Assembly: GCA_033549065.1 (NCBI GenBank)
Contig: JAWSUE010000007.1
Location: 62,001 to 126,000 of the forward strand
Source of the DNA: Bacillota bacterium
GTDB taxonomy: Bacteria > Bacillota > Dethiobacteria > DTU022
Reading direction: 5' to 3'
DNA length: 64,000 bases
Part shown: positions 1-8,211 of the stretch, piece after piece
Position numbering within the stretch: the stretch's first letter is position 1
Layout of the letters: every line of letters starts with the position of its first letter
The notes under the pieces: generated by a model
Told to the model about the DNA's origin: nothing
The model's database searches: none
The model's input: the letters and a program-made list of their open reading frames with translations, nothing else
Program-made: the position numbers and the translations under genes

Positions 1-2
1 TT

Positions 3-497
3 ATTGACACCCGTGAAGTTCCTGAAGATTTTCATGCCCGGTTCAATGCCAGTCGGAAAACTTACAGCTACACCTTGGATCGCGCATTATTCCCCCAGGT
101 AATGCTCAGACTCTATAGCTGGCATCTTCCTGACGCTCTGGATCTTAACCTGATGGGCGAAACGGCTAAGCTTCTTGAAGGAACCCATGATTTTAAAGCT
201 TTCCAGGCGGTGGGGAGCCTGGTTGAAGATACTTTTCGGACTCTCTACAGGGTTGAAATAAATATTATCCCCGAAAAAGATCTATTGGTAATCCACTATG
301 AAGGAAGTGGATTTCTTTACCGCATGGCCAGACTCATAACCGGGACTCTCGTCCAGGTGGCCCAAAAAAGGCTGCCAGGCTCAGTTGTCAGTGAAGCCCT
401 TCTGACAGGTAATCCTGCATTAATCGGGCCTACCGCTCCGGCACGTGGTTTATGCCTGGAATGGATATCTTATGATGGGCTTGTTGAAGAGGTGTGA
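3..497 (+). CDS. truA: tRNA pseudouridine synthase A, C-terminal part (cut by window edge)
   Basis: TruA converts uridines 38-40 of the tRNA anticodon stem to pseudouridine. The reading frame is open from the first bases of the window: FHARFNASRKTYSYTL precedes the part shown by GTHDFKAFQAVGS and the GSGFLYRMARLITGTL helix, both typical of the TruA C-terminal half. The catalytic Asp region lies upstream, outside the window, so activity cannot be judged. A TTG at 75 could be mistaken for a start, but the frame clearly continues upstream of it. In Firmicutes truA commonly sits just before rplM-rpsI; here another gene lies between them. Confidence 0.93.
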   Translation: MDTREVPEDFHARFNASRKTYSYTLDRALFPQVMLRLYSWHLPDALDLNLMGETAKLLEGTHDFKAFQAVGSLVEDTFRTLYRVEINIIPEKDLLVIHYEGSGFLYRMARLITGTLVQVAQKRLPGSVVSEALLTGNPALIGPTAPARGLCLEWISYDGLVEEV

Positions 498-528
498 ATA
501 ATTAGCGGACATGGGGGTGGAAGAAAAG

Positions 529-1857
529 ATGACTTCTTTGCTTTTCAAAAATGCTCAAATTGTTACCATGGATTCATCCAGAAACGTGATTTTTGGTAAT
601 TTACTGATTGAAAACGACCAGATAAAAGCAATCGGAGACAGAACTTTTTTTGCCGACAAAGAGATCGATCTGAATGGCAAGATAATTATTCCCGGGCTTA
701 TCCAGACTCATGTCCATCTGGCCCAGACACTTTTCAGGGGGCAGGCCGATGACCTTGCCTTACTGGACTGGCTGAGTAAAAAGATTTGGCCGATGGAAGC
801 AGCACACGACGCATATACCTTGTATTACTCAGCGCTATTGGGAATCTGTGAACTTTTTCGAAACGGTACAACATCTATTGTAGATATGGCCACTGTCCAT
901 TATACTGACTCTGTTTTTCAGGCGATGACCGAAACAGGGATCCGGGCTATAGGTGGTAAATGCATGATGGATACCGGAAACGATGTTCCACCACGTATGA
1001 TGGAAAGTACCGGAAAATCAATTCAGGATAGTGTCGATCTGCTTGAAAAATGGCATGGTAGTTCCAATAACCGTATTCAATATGCATTTAACCCAAGGTT
1101 TGTGCTTTCCTGCAGCAAGGAAATGCTCCTTGAGATCAGAGATCTTTCTGAAAAAAATCAAGTCCTTATACACAGCCATGCTGCGGAGAATGAAGATGAA
1201 ACTAAGGCAGTTAAACAATCATTCGGAAAAGGCAACATTCATTATCTTGCCGATCTAGGTTTGACCGGAGAAAGGTTAATCCTGGCCCACTGTATCTGGG
1301 TCGATGATGAAGAACTGGAGATCTTGAAAGAAAGTGGTACGAAAGTAGTCCACTGCCCATCATCAAATCTGAAACTGGGTTCCGGAATTGCCCGGATAAC
1401 TACAATGCAGGAGATGGGAATAAGCATTTCACTGGGGGCTGACGGTGCACCCTGTAATAATAATATGGATCCCTTTATGGAGATGCGCCTGGCAGCCCTG
1501 CTGCAAAAACCATTCTTTGGCCCTACAGCTATGCCTGCAGAGAAAGCATTTGAGATGGTCACCCTTGGTGGGGCTAAAGCAATGGGCCTTGAAACTCAAA
1601 TTGGTTCAATCGAACCAGGCAAAAAAGCCGATCTGGCCATTTTGGATCTGGATCGTGCTCACAGCATACCGGCAACGGGAAGTAACATCTACAACAGGCT
1701 TGTTTATGAAGCTCAATCTTCAGATGTAGTGCTGACAATGGTTGACGGAAGGATCGTTTTTGAAAACGGTACAGTGCAGACAATCGACGAAAAAGAGGTA
1801 TATCGGGGGTCTGAGCGATTAATCAGGAAGATTCTCACCCGATTGGGTGCCATATAA
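529..1857 (+). CDS. amidohydrolase, MTA/SAH or 5'-deoxyadenosine deaminase type
   Basis: This is a metal-dependent cytosolic deaminase of the ATZ/TRZ branch of the amidohydrolase superfamily, of the kind that deaminates S-adenosylhomocysteine, methylthioadenosine or 5'-deoxyadenosine. Visible metal and catalytic motifs from the ATG at 529 are QTHVHLAQ (His61 and His63), LIHSHAAENE, LAHCIW and SLGADGAPCNNNMD, with a C-terminal IGSIEPGKKADLAILD segment that closes the composite beta domain. The length of 442 residues is normal. A second ATG at 511 would add six residues; 529 is preferred because the family motif (LLFKNAQIVTMD) starts there. It is placed between truA and rplM-rpsI, 31 bases after truA, so it may be co-transcribed with truA. 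Substrate is not certain from sequence. Confidence 0.85.
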   Translation: MTSLLFKNAQIVTMDSSRNVIFGNLLIENDQIKAIGDRTFFADKEIDLNGKIIIPGLIQTHVHLAQTLFRGQADDLALLDWLSKKIWPMEAAHDAYTLYYSALLGICELFRNGTTSIVDMATVHYTDSVFQAMTETGIRAIGGKCMMDTGNDVPPRMMESTGKSIQDSVDLLEKWHGSSNNRIQYAFNPRFVLSCSKEMLLEIRDLSEKNQVLIHSHAAENEDETKAVKQSFGKGNIHYLADLGLTGERLILAHCIWVDDEELEILKESGTKVVHCPSSNLKLGSGIARITTMQEMGISISLGADGAPCNNNMDPFMEMRLAALLQKPFFGPTAMPAEKAFEMVTLGGAKAMGLETQIGSIEPGKKADLAILDLDRAHSIPATGSNIYNRLVYEAQSSDVVLTMVDGRIVFENGTVQTIDEKEVYRGSERLIRKILTRLGAI

Positions 1858-1860
1858 AAA

Positions 1861-1900
1861 AAATAGCTAAAAATAGCTTGAAACAGCCTGTTATAGCTTG
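1861..1900 (+). repeat. four phased 10-bp direct repeats before the rplM promoter
   Basis: Four consecutive decamers read aaatagctaa, aaatagcttg, aaacagcctg and ttatagcttg. The core ATAGCT (once ACAGCC) starts at 1863, 1873, 1883 and 1893, so all copies face the same side of the helix, and the last runs into the -35 box of the rplM promoter. This looks like a protein-binding array or an upstream element; no factor is known to me. Confidence 0.6.
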
Positions 1901-1926
1901 ACAGGGCTAGCCCGGTATATTAGAAT
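1898..1926 (+). promoter_or_regulatory. sigma-A promoter for rplM-rpsI
   Basis: A perfect -35 box TTGACA (1898-1903) is followed by 17 bp and the -10 box TAGAAT (1921-1926). Transcription would start near 1933, giving a leader of about 38 nt that ends in the AAAGGAGAGGG ribosome site. I do not recognise an L13-type autoregulatory leader in so short a stretch. Confidence 0.8.
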
Positions 1927-1970
1927 GTAGGTTGTGGCTTTACTGGAAGAGGTAAAAGGAGAGGGTAGAA

Positions 1971-2438
1971 TTGCGTACTACATACATGGCTAAACCTCAT
2001 GAAATAAATCGGCGCTGGTATGTTATTGATGCTGCCGGACGGCCTTTGGGCAGAGTGGCAACAGAAGCAGCCCGTTTATTGAGAGGGAAGCATAAACCAG
2101 AATTTACTCCTCACCTGGATACAGGTGATCATGTCATTATTCTTAATGCCAGCCAGGTCGTGTTAACCGGGCGCAAGCTGGAACAAAAAAATTATTACAG
2201 GCATTCAGGTTATCCCGGCGGACTGAAGAAAATACCTTATGAAGTTTTGATGGCAACAAAACCTGAAAAAGCTGTTTATGAAGCAGTTCGGGGCATGCTT
2301 CCCCATAATCGCCTGGGTCGCGCAATGCTTAAAAAATTGCGTGTATACAGAGATGACCAGCACTCTCATCAGGCTCAACAGCCGGTAGTCTGGGGAGAAG
2401 GGCCGGAAGTTAAGACGGAAGGAGGCCCTAAATCTTGA
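1971..2438 (+). CDS. rplM: 50S ribosomal protein L13
   Basis: Ribosomal protein L13 of the large subunit. The start is TTG at 1971 after a strong AAAGGAGAGGG ribosome site, giving [20 protein letters not shown], the usual L13 opening. [18 protein letters not shown] and the [18 protein letters not shown] motif are diagnostic. At 155 residues it is slightly longer than the common 142-148, because of a charged tail ([17 protein letters not shown]). It overlaps rpsI by four bases (TTGA), which indicates translational coupling. Confidence 0.98.
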   Translation: MRTTYMAKPHEINRRWYVIDAAGRPLGRVATEAARLLRGKHKPEFTPHLDTGDHVIILNASQVVLTGRKLEQKNYYRHSGYPGGLKKIPYEVLMATKPEKAVYEAVRGMLPHNRLGRAMLKKLRVYRDDQHSHQAQQPVVWGEGPEVKTEGGPKS

Positions 2439-2827
2439 GCGAAGTTCAGTATATGGGCACCGGACGCCGTAAAAAATCGGTAGCCAGAGTAAGGCTTTTA
2501 CCGGGTAACGGCAAGATAGTCATTAACGGGAAAGAAATGGATCAGTATTTCGGTTTGGAAACTCTCAAGCTTATTGTCAGACAGCCGCTGGTTGCTACTG
2601 AAACTGAAAGTCGGTTCGATGTTATCGCCAAAGTTGAAGGTGGCGGGTTTTCCGGGCAGGCCGGTGCAATCAGGCACGGAATAGCCCGGGCTCTGCTGCA
2701 TGCAGATGGCGAATACAGACCGGTTCTGAAACGTAATGGTTATCTTACACGGGATCCGCGCATGACAGAACGTAAGAAATACGGCTTGAAAAAGGCACGT
2801 AAAGCGCCTCAATTCTCAAAACGTTAA
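2435..2827 (+). CDS. rpsI: 30S ribosomal protein S9
   Basis: Ribosomal protein S9 of the small subunit, 130 residues. It opens with [19 protein letters not shown] and ends in [12 protein letters not shown], the basic tail that reaches the P site. The TTG start overlaps the rplM stop and is preceded by GGAAGGAGG within the rplM tail. Gene order rplM-rpsI is conserved across bacteria. Confidence 0.98.
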   Translation: MSEVQYMGTGRRKKSVARVRLLPGNGKIVINGKEMDQYFGLETLKLIVRQPLVATETESRFDVIAKVEGGGFSGQAGAIRHGIARALLHADGEYRPVLKRNGYLTRDPRMTERKKYGLKKARKAPQFSKR

Positions 2828-2873
2828 AAGTTCCTTTAAAAGGCAGATTATTTATAGAATACTGGTTTTAATT

Positions 2874-2911
2874 GCCCGCAGAGGTGACCCGCAAGGACAC
2901 CGGATGTGGGC
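2874..2911 (+). terminator. hairpin after rpsI, possible terminator or leader structure
   Basis: GCCCGCA (2874-2880) can pair with TGTGGGC (2905-2911) through one wobble, enclosing an inner GGTG/CACC stem around a GCAA-containing loop. The downstream TTTGATTT is a weak T-tract. A second small hairpin AGCC-TTAT-GGCT follows. This could end the ribosomal operon or belong to the leader of the next gene; the two cannot be told apart by eye. Confidence 0.4.
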
Positions 2912-2963
2912 TTTGATTTAGCCTTATGGCTGTTCAAATGGGAATCAAGGAGACAGATGCTGG

Positions 2964-3833
2964 ATGAAAGAGATAGTTGACGGATTGTGGTTTATCGAAG
3001 GTGAAAATAAAGGCCGATATCCTCATGCCCATTCAATTTTTCTGGAAGGGGAGGAAAACATCCTGGTTGATACCGGGGCCGGTTCTGTATTAAAGGATTT
3101 GATTCCAAAAATCAGGCAGGTTTTTCTGACCCATTATCACCGGGATCATGTGGCTTTAAGCCATCTTTTTACCGGGGCAAAATTTTTAATGCACCCGGTT
3201 GATGCTCCCGGAGTAGAATCTCTTGAAGGGTTTTACCGTCTAACCGGTTTGGACCATGTCGATATTGATGCCTACTGGAAGATAGTCAGGCAGGTCAAAT
3301 TTGAACCGATAAAGATTGACTGCTACCTGCAGGAAGGCGATTATCTGGAAGGTGCCCGCCTTGATGTAAAAGTACTGCATTTCCCGGGGCACACAGCCGG
3401 CCACTGCGGTCTTTTGGTTGAGAAATGTGGATTGGTCTTTGCTACTGATATTGACCTGACCACCTTTGGCCCCTGGTATGGCAATCCCGCTTCTGACATC
3501 AAAAAATTCCGGCAATCTATTCGCCGGTTAAGAGCTATTAAGCCTGACATTCTTATAACCGGCCATACCGCACCGATAAATAAGCACCTGGATCAGAAAC
3601 TGGCAGAATATGAAGCGGTGATTGACCAGCGTGATGAAGCAATATTATCAGCTTTGAGGAAAGAGCCGCTGAACCTGGATCAACTGGTTGATAAGAAGAT
3701 TATTTACAAGCGCCATTACGGGCAGGAAGTGCTGCGCCATTTTGAGAAGTCTATCGTTGAAAAGCATCTACAGGACATGATTGAGTGCGGAAAAATTGCA
3801 ATAATGCCAGATAGCACAATTGAAGTATTGTAA
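2964..3833 (+). CDS. MBL-fold metallo-hydrolase with C-terminal helical domain
   Basis: A metallo-beta-lactamase-fold hydrolase of 289 residues, probably cytosolic. The metal-binding set is complete: LTHYHRDH (His57, His59, Asp61, His62), FPGHTAGHCG, FATDIDLT and LITGHTAP. Residues about 215-285 form a helical, winged-helix-like tail similar to that of LACTB2-type hydrolases, which act on thioesters or RNA; substrate here is unknown. The start has AAGGAG 11 bases upstream. A seven-codon frame beginning at 2957 overlaps the start and is probably chance. Confidence 0.85.
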   Translation: MKEIVDGLWFIEGENKGRYPHAHSIFLEGEENILVDTGAGSVLKDLIPKIRQVFLTHYHRDHVALSHLFTGAKFLMHPVDAPGVESLEGFYRLTGLDHVDIDAYWKIVRQVKFEPIKIDCYLQEGDYLEGARLDVKVLHFPGHTAGHCGLLVEKCGLVFATDIDLTTFGPWYGNPASDIKKFRQSIRRLRAIKPDILITGHTAPINKHLDQKLAEYEAVIDQRDEAILSALRKEPLNLDQLVDKKIIYKRHYGQEVLRHFEKSIVEKHLQDMIECGKIAIMPDSTIEVL

Positions 3834-3860
3834 TCTGTCTAAAATCTCACTGTTGTCAAG

Positions 3861-3889
3861 TTGTCAAACCCTCCAAACTGGACTATAAT
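3861..3889 (+). promoter_or_regulatory. promoter for the prenyltransferase-like gene
   Basis: TTGTCA (3861-3866), 17 bp and TATAAT (3884-3889) make a near-consensus sigma-A promoter. Transcription would start near 3896, about 100 nt before the ATG at 3996. Confidence 0.7.
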
Positions 3890-3995
3890 ATGCTTAAGAA
3901 TATGGAACAGGCGATACACCATTCTGGTCTTGGTCAGGGTGCTATAATCTTGTTTTGGGATGCCCCGGACAGGACTCAAGAAGAAGGTAAAACTG

Positions 3996-4730
3996 ATGAA
4001 AGTCCAACAATATATAGAAGAAAAACTCAGCCAGGGAGCAGTTCATATAACATTGATTGACCCATCGCGGCAGACCCCTGATGCTGCTGGAAGACTTGCA
4101 GAAACGGCCCAGGAAGTGGGCAGTGATCTTATTTTTGTTGGTGGCTCCTCGGGTGGAACACAGAGAATACTATCCGAAACTGCCGATGCTGTCAAGGAGA
4201 AAGTATCTATTCCCGTTCTTTATTTTCCCACCGGGACGGAATCGATCAGCTTAAATCTTGATGCCTTTCTTTTCCTCAGCCTGCTAAATTCACGAAATTC
4301 CCATTTTATCAGCGGCACTCAATCACGTCTGGCTCTCGTGTTAAAGCGTCTTGAGGTCGAAGTGCTTTCAATTGGATATATTCTAGTTGAACCCGGTATG
4401 AAACTGGGAGAAATCGGGGAAGCCGATCTGGTAGCTCGCGATAATTTCTGGGATGCCATTGGCTACGCCCTCACTGCTGAATTCATGGGTATGTCCTATG
4501 TTTACCTGGAGGCAGGAAACGGGGCGGCCCAGCCGGTACCAGCCGGAATGATCAGATCGGTGAAAAGGGAACTCTCCATTCCACTGATCGTTGGAGGCGG
4601 GATCAGAACGGCTATCGACGCCCGCAGGGTACGTCAGGCTGGGGCCGATATTGTTGTTACCGGAACCGTTATTGAAACAGCCGGTTATCGTGAACGCCTT
4701 CGTTCGATTTTAAGCGCACTGAAAGATTGA
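3996..4730 (+). CDS. geranylgeranylglyceryl phosphate synthase (PcrB/GGGPS) family protein
   Basis: A TIM-barrel prenyltransferase-like protein of the GGGPS/PcrB family, which joins a polyprenyl diphosphate to sn-glycerol-1-phosphate to make an ether lipid precursor. Diagnostic motifs are HITLIDPSRQ, LIFVGGSSGG, FLFLSLLNSRN, GYILVEPGMKLGEIGEA, GMSYVYLEAGNGA, PVPAGMI and the phosphate-binding LIVGGGIR...ADIVVTGT. These match the archaeal-like group more closely, as I recall it, than the shorter Bacillus PcrB type. The ATG at 3996 is chosen because the family alignment begins there; an in-frame ATG at 3960 would add 12 basic residues. It stands alone behind its own promoter. The length of 244 residues is normal. 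Confidence 0.85.
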   Translation: MKVQQYIEEKLSQGAVHITLIDPSRQTPDAAGRLAETAQEVGSDLIFVGGSSGGTQRILSETADAVKEKVSIPVLYFPTGTESISLNLDAFLFLSLLNSRNSHFISGTQSRLALVLKRLEVEVLSIGYILVEPGMKLGEIGEADLVARDNFWDAIGYALTAEFMGMSYVYLEAGNGAAQPVPAGMIRSVKRELSIPLIVGGGIRTAIDARRVRQAGADIVVTGTVIETAGYRERLRSILSALKD

Positions 4731-4765
4731 TTTACTTAAAATAAATACTATTTATCAAGGTTATG

Positions 4766-4791
4766 TTGCCCGGGTTTTCAATCCCGGGCAA
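4766..4791. terminator. bidirectional hairpin terminator
   Basis: TTGCCCGGG (4766-4774) pairs perfectly with CCCGGGCAA (4783-4791) across an 8-nt loop. T-rich sequence follows on the plus side and the hairpin lies between convergent genes. Confidence 0.7.
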
Positions 4792-4853
4792 TAATTGATT
4801 TAGTTTATTTTCTTATATTAGTCGAAGTGTTAAATGTGGATGTTATTTTGACC

Positions 4854-5147
4854 TTATATCTTTTCCCTGTAGCCTTCGGCTAACTTCAAAACTAGCTCAT
4901 TAAGAAATGCACTGAATGCTTCTTCGTCATTCATTACAAGATATTTTTTATCTTCAATTAGTTTTCTTGCTTCAACTAAATCCTTATTTACTGATCCCGC
5001 TTCTTCAAGAATATCGATAAGGCGACTGGAAGCATCGACCAATCGAAAAGGGCCATACAGTGGCGGTTCACCAATAAGATTACAAGCACTTGTTGCCATA
5101 TAACATATCAGTTTGTATGAATTCATTAGCAACTTATCATTTTCCAT
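4854..5147 (-). CDS. small conserved protein, possibly DUF6092 family
   Basis: A predicted 97-residue soluble, mostly helical protein with the central sequence LIGEPPLYGPFRLVDASSRL. I associate this pattern with a family of unknown function (DUF6092), but recall is uncertain. The ATG at 5147 is preferred over an in-frame upstream start at 5186, since it gives an 11-base overlap with the nitroreductase stop, a sign of coupling. It is the second gene of a two-gene minus-strand unit. No catalytic motif is visible. Confidence 0.65.
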   Translation of the reverse strand: MENDKLLMNSYKLICYMATSACNLIGEPPLYGPFRLVDASSRLIDILEEAGSVNKDLVEARKLIEDKKYLVMNDEEAFSAFLNELVLKLAEGYREKI

Positions 5148-5673
5148 TACACACACCTCTGCAGTAATATTCCCTATAATAAACATCTTCTAAGGCAGGC
5201 CTGATCCCTCTTGGTTGATCCCCTTCAGGGTAACCAAGTGCAACAAGAAGTTCTGGTACTATGTTTTCAGGCAATCCTATGAGTGTGCCGATGGCTTTTG
5301 CATGGAAAGAGCGTATTACGCATGCCCCAAGACCCAGAGCGTGAGCTGCCAGTAAAAGATTTTGAGCTGCCATTGCAACATCCATAATTGAGTATATATA
5401 ACCATTTGAACTGGCCTTTTCTTTGGCTTTTGCCTGATCGCCACAGAGGACCAAAACTGCTGCAGGTTTTCCAAACATTCCCGGAGATAAAGATTTAATA
5501 GCTTCCACTGTATTAGCTTCCTTAACCGACAGAAATATCCTGGGATTTATATTCCCCGCACTGGGAGCCCAATGAGCAGCTTCAACGAGAGTTTGCAGGG
5601 TGTCATCAGGTATTTCTTGTTCCCGATATCTTCTAATGCTTCGTCTGCTCTTTATAGATTCAAAGATTTCCAA
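5137..5673 (-). CDS. nitroreductase family protein (FMN-dependent)
   Basis: A flavin-dependent NAD(P)H oxidoreductase of the nitroreductase fold, 178 residues. The N-terminus IKSRRSIRRYREQEIP is the FMN-phosphate-binding Arg motif; AAHWAPSAGNINP and a C-terminal LLVALGYPEGDQP segment are typical. The TTG at 5673 is chosen because AGGAG lies eight bases upstream; the GTG at 5682 overlaps that ribosome site. It is coupled to the small downstream gene. The physiological substrate cannot be inferred; such proteins reduce nitroaromatics, quinones or flavins. Confidence 0.88.
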   Translation of the reverse strand: MEIFESIKSRRSIRRYREQEIPDDTLQTLVEAAHWAPSAGNINPRIFLSVKEANTVEAIKSLSPGMFGKPAAVLVLCGDQAKAKEKASSNGYIYSIMDVAMAAQNLLLAAHALGLGACVIRSFHAKAIGTLIGLPENIVPELLVALGYPEGDQPRGIRPALEDVYYREYYCRGVCNGK

Positions 5674-5682
5674 ATTGTTCAC

Positions 5683-6146
5683 TCCTGTTAAAAGAGTTAA
5701 ATTAAGGTAATTATCAACATATTAACCAATACTGCATAAATAAGTTATCCGATTAAAGTATCCCTAATATTGTATGTTTGTGAAGGTTTGTAAATGCACA
5801 CTCAAATAAAATATGAAATTGTTTTTAAAGAAGACATGAAAGTGTACATAGGAAAATAATAAAATATTAGCAGTAATTTGGGCAAAACTGAAACATTTAC
5901 TTTATAACATTTTTTAATTGTTCCTGTCAACAGCGTGTTAATACTCTTTATCTTATGCTCTTTGAAGTTGTTATTTGTTTAAGCAGCCATCATAAAGGGG
6001 AAGGATTCCTCTTTGAGCTGTAGAATTATGGTAAGACTACACTATAAGGTCCAATAGTAATCAATAATGAAAAATACACTCTAAACATTTTTTATGCATA
6101 ACGCTTCACCTTGGTTTATTTTTAATACTGTGAAAGGAACTCGATA
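5683..6146. other. AT-rich divergent intergenic region
   Basis: This 464-base stretch between the minus-strand nitroreductase and the plus-strand pucR-like gene holds no convincing gene. It is AT-rich. An imperfect inverted repeat at 5994-6014 (AAAGGGGAAGGA facing TTCCTCTTT) could be an operator. AAAGGAA just before 6147 is the ribosome site of the regulator. I could not identify clear -35/-10 pairs. Confidence 0.5.
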
Positions 6147-7805
6147 ATGCCGTTTATTACAGTCAGAGAAGTTCTGGAACTGCCGGAATTGCAAAGTTTG
6201 GAAATAATTGCCGGTGAGACAGGCCTGGATCGGGAGGTAAGAGATGTAACGGTTCTTGAAGTGCCTGATCCTTTTCAATGGCTGAAAGGCGGTGAACTGG
6301 TTCTTACAGCTTTTTATGGTGTACGTGAAAACTATGATGCTCAGGTAAAGATTATTGAAGAATTTGCGAAAGTGATAGCAGGAATCTGTTTTAATCCGGG
6401 ACCGGGTGTATTATTTGATCCAAAGATTATTAAAATTGCTGATCGATTAGCATTACCAATACTTAGAATGCCTGGTGATATGCCGTATACAAAGGTAATA
6501 ACCGAGGTTATGCAGGCTATTTTAAACCGAAGAGCATATCTCCTTGGTCGCTCTTCAGAAATTAATTCAATGATGATAAAAGCAATATTAAATGGAGCAG
6601 AGTTAGGAGAAATTATATCTACACTTGCACAATTGGTACAGAATCCAGTTGCATTTCTCGACACTTCATTAAATCTTGTTGCCGATGATCCATATTATGA
6701 TGGAGGCAGAGAATTTCTGCAGGCTGGGTTAGAGAAATTGCACGATTTTAATATATTTTTTAAGGATAACCAGAAATGTGAATTTCCTCTTTTTACAACC
6801 ATAAATATTTCTAATAAAGATTTTCGCATTGGTCTGCAAGCAGTTATGATTAAGTCAACAACTTATGGTTATTTAACGGTTTGGGAGATTTTGAAAAAAT
6901 TTGATGAAATTGATTTTCATGCCATAGCTCATGCATCTTCAGCTATAGCGCTTGACTTTGTAAGAAGTATTAACCTGGCTGAACAAAGGCAGAAAATGAT
7001 AAATGATATTTCTGAAGATTTATTATCAGGCAATTATGTTTCCGAGGATTCAATTGTGAAGCAAGGAGAAGTTCTAGGTCTAAATATACCTATGCTAAAT
7101 CAGGTTATGGTAATCCAAACAGGGAACATTAAGATAAAACAGATAATGCAAAATAAAAAAAGGAAAGTAACTTTCGATTTTAATGAGCTAATGTCAGAAA
7201 TCAGGATTATAGTAGAAGGTTCTTTTTCTAACTCTCTTGTATCAGGCCGGAGAGGGGAAATTGTTGTTATTCTTAACACTGGGGCGGATAGTAAACGAAA
7301 AGAAGAGTTGGATAATTTGGCACAGGATATTGAGCTTAAATGTAAAAAATTAATTGGCAAGTCGGAAGTGATGATTGGGATCGGAGCTTGTGGAAAGTCT
7401 CTTAACTCACTTCCCTTGAGCTACTCGCAAGCGAAGGCTTCTATAACTATTGTTAATAGGTTGTTTGATGGCAGGACTATAATTTCATATGAAGATTTAG
7501 GTATATACCGATTATTAAATGAAATTCCTGATACACCGGAAGTAAGAAGATTTATAGAGATGATTCTTCCTGAAGTTGATAAGTGTGATCAAAATGTTTT
7601 GAAAACACTCGAAGTATTTATAGAAACACAGAAAAGCCCTGTTAAAGCAGGTAAGTATCTATATGTTCATCCAAATACAGTGAAGTATCGAGTAAGAAAA
7701 GCTAAAGAGCTCTGGGGGGAACATATATTATCAGATGAGAGATGTATCGATACACTTATAGCTATAAAATTAAAAAGGATCTTTACACATTCACTTCAAG
7801 ATTAA
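6147..7805 (+). CDS. PucR-family transcriptional regulator
   Basis: A 552-residue regulator of the PucR/CdaR class. The N-terminal PucR domain (about residues 5-125) has REVLELPELQSLEIIAGETG and the conserved DPFQWLKGGELVLTAFYG. The middle region resembles the GGDEF-like sensor of this family (IGIGACGKSLNSLPLSYSQA). The C-terminal HTH_30 reads KAGKYLYVHPNTVKYRVRKA. PucR proteins typically sense purine-degradation or similar nitrogen metabolites and activate catabolic genes. Its position directly ahead of the ABC/hydantoinase cassette on the same strand makes it the likely regulator of that cassette. Inducer unknown. Confidence 0.9.
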   Translation: MPFITVREVLELPELQSLEIIAGETGLDREVRDVTVLEVPDPFQWLKGGELVLTAFYGVRENYDAQVKIIEEFAKVIAGICFNPGPGVLFDPKIIKIADRLALPILRMPGDMPYTKVITEVMQAILNRRAYLLGRSSEINSMMIKAILNGAELGEIISTLAQLVQNPVAFLDTSLNLVADDPYYDGGREFLQAGLEKLHDFNIFFKDNQKCEFPLFTTINISNKDFRIGLQAVMIKSTTYGYLTVWEILKKFDEIDFHAIAHASSAIALDFVRSINLAEQRQKMINDISEDLLSGNYVSEDSIVKQGEVLGLNIPMLNQVMVIQTGNIKIKQIMQNKKRKVTFDFNELMSEIRIIVEGSFSNSLVSGRRGEIVVILNTGADSKRKEELDNLAQDIELKCKKLIGKSEVMIGIGACGKSLNSLPLSYSQAKASITIVNRLFDGRTIISYEDLGIYRLLNEIPDTPEVRRFIEMILPEVDKCDQNVLKTLEVFIETQKSPVKAGKYLYVHPNTVKYRVRKAKELWGEHILSDERCIDTLIAIKLKRIFTHSLQD

Positions 7806-8211
7806 TAATATCATAACAGTAACGCTTAATTTTGAAGAAAAACTGCGAGATTCTTGAAGATAGATTTTTAACTGCCGCAGTTCCACATTATTCTAAATTG
7901 TCAGTCTACGCTAAGAATATTCTGGTTTTTTGTCCTCAAAAAACAAAGGATTAATTCCATTATAAAAGAACATTCTTAAATTAAATCTCTTTTTACATGA
8001 AACTGAATTGATCAGTTGTTACAGGTTATTTTATTAATTAGCTTCTGCAGATAAAAATAATTCTTGCTGGCTTATCTATTCCTTAAAACAGGGTTAATTG
8101 CAGAATGATGTGGGGAGGTGTTTTTATAGAAGGTCGTATTTGCACGATTATATTAGCAGTACAGGGCAAATAGTTTACTGTGTGTTTTATCAATTAGGGG
8201 GTGTAAGTAAA
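7806..8211 (+). other. intergenic leader before the ABC operon
   Basis: These 406 AT-rich bases separate the regulator from the substrate-binding protein. No gene with coding character was found. An open frame runs from 8098 into the lipoprotein gene, but its first 38 codons look non-coding. AGGGGGTG just before 8212 is the ribosome site. The operon promoter and regulator operator should be here, but no consensus boxes stand out. Confidence 0.45.

Noticed and set aside
1930-1970. L13-type autoregulatory leader
   Set aside because: The transcript leader before rplM is only about 38 nt and shows no matching fold.
2957-2980. Seven-codon upstream frame overlapping the MBL gene start
   Set aside because: Too short to support, though it has AAGGAG close by; likely chance.
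8098-8211. Longer start for the substrate-binding lipoprotein
   Set aside because: The signal peptide begins at 8212 after AGGGGGTG; an N-terminal 38-residue extension would block export.
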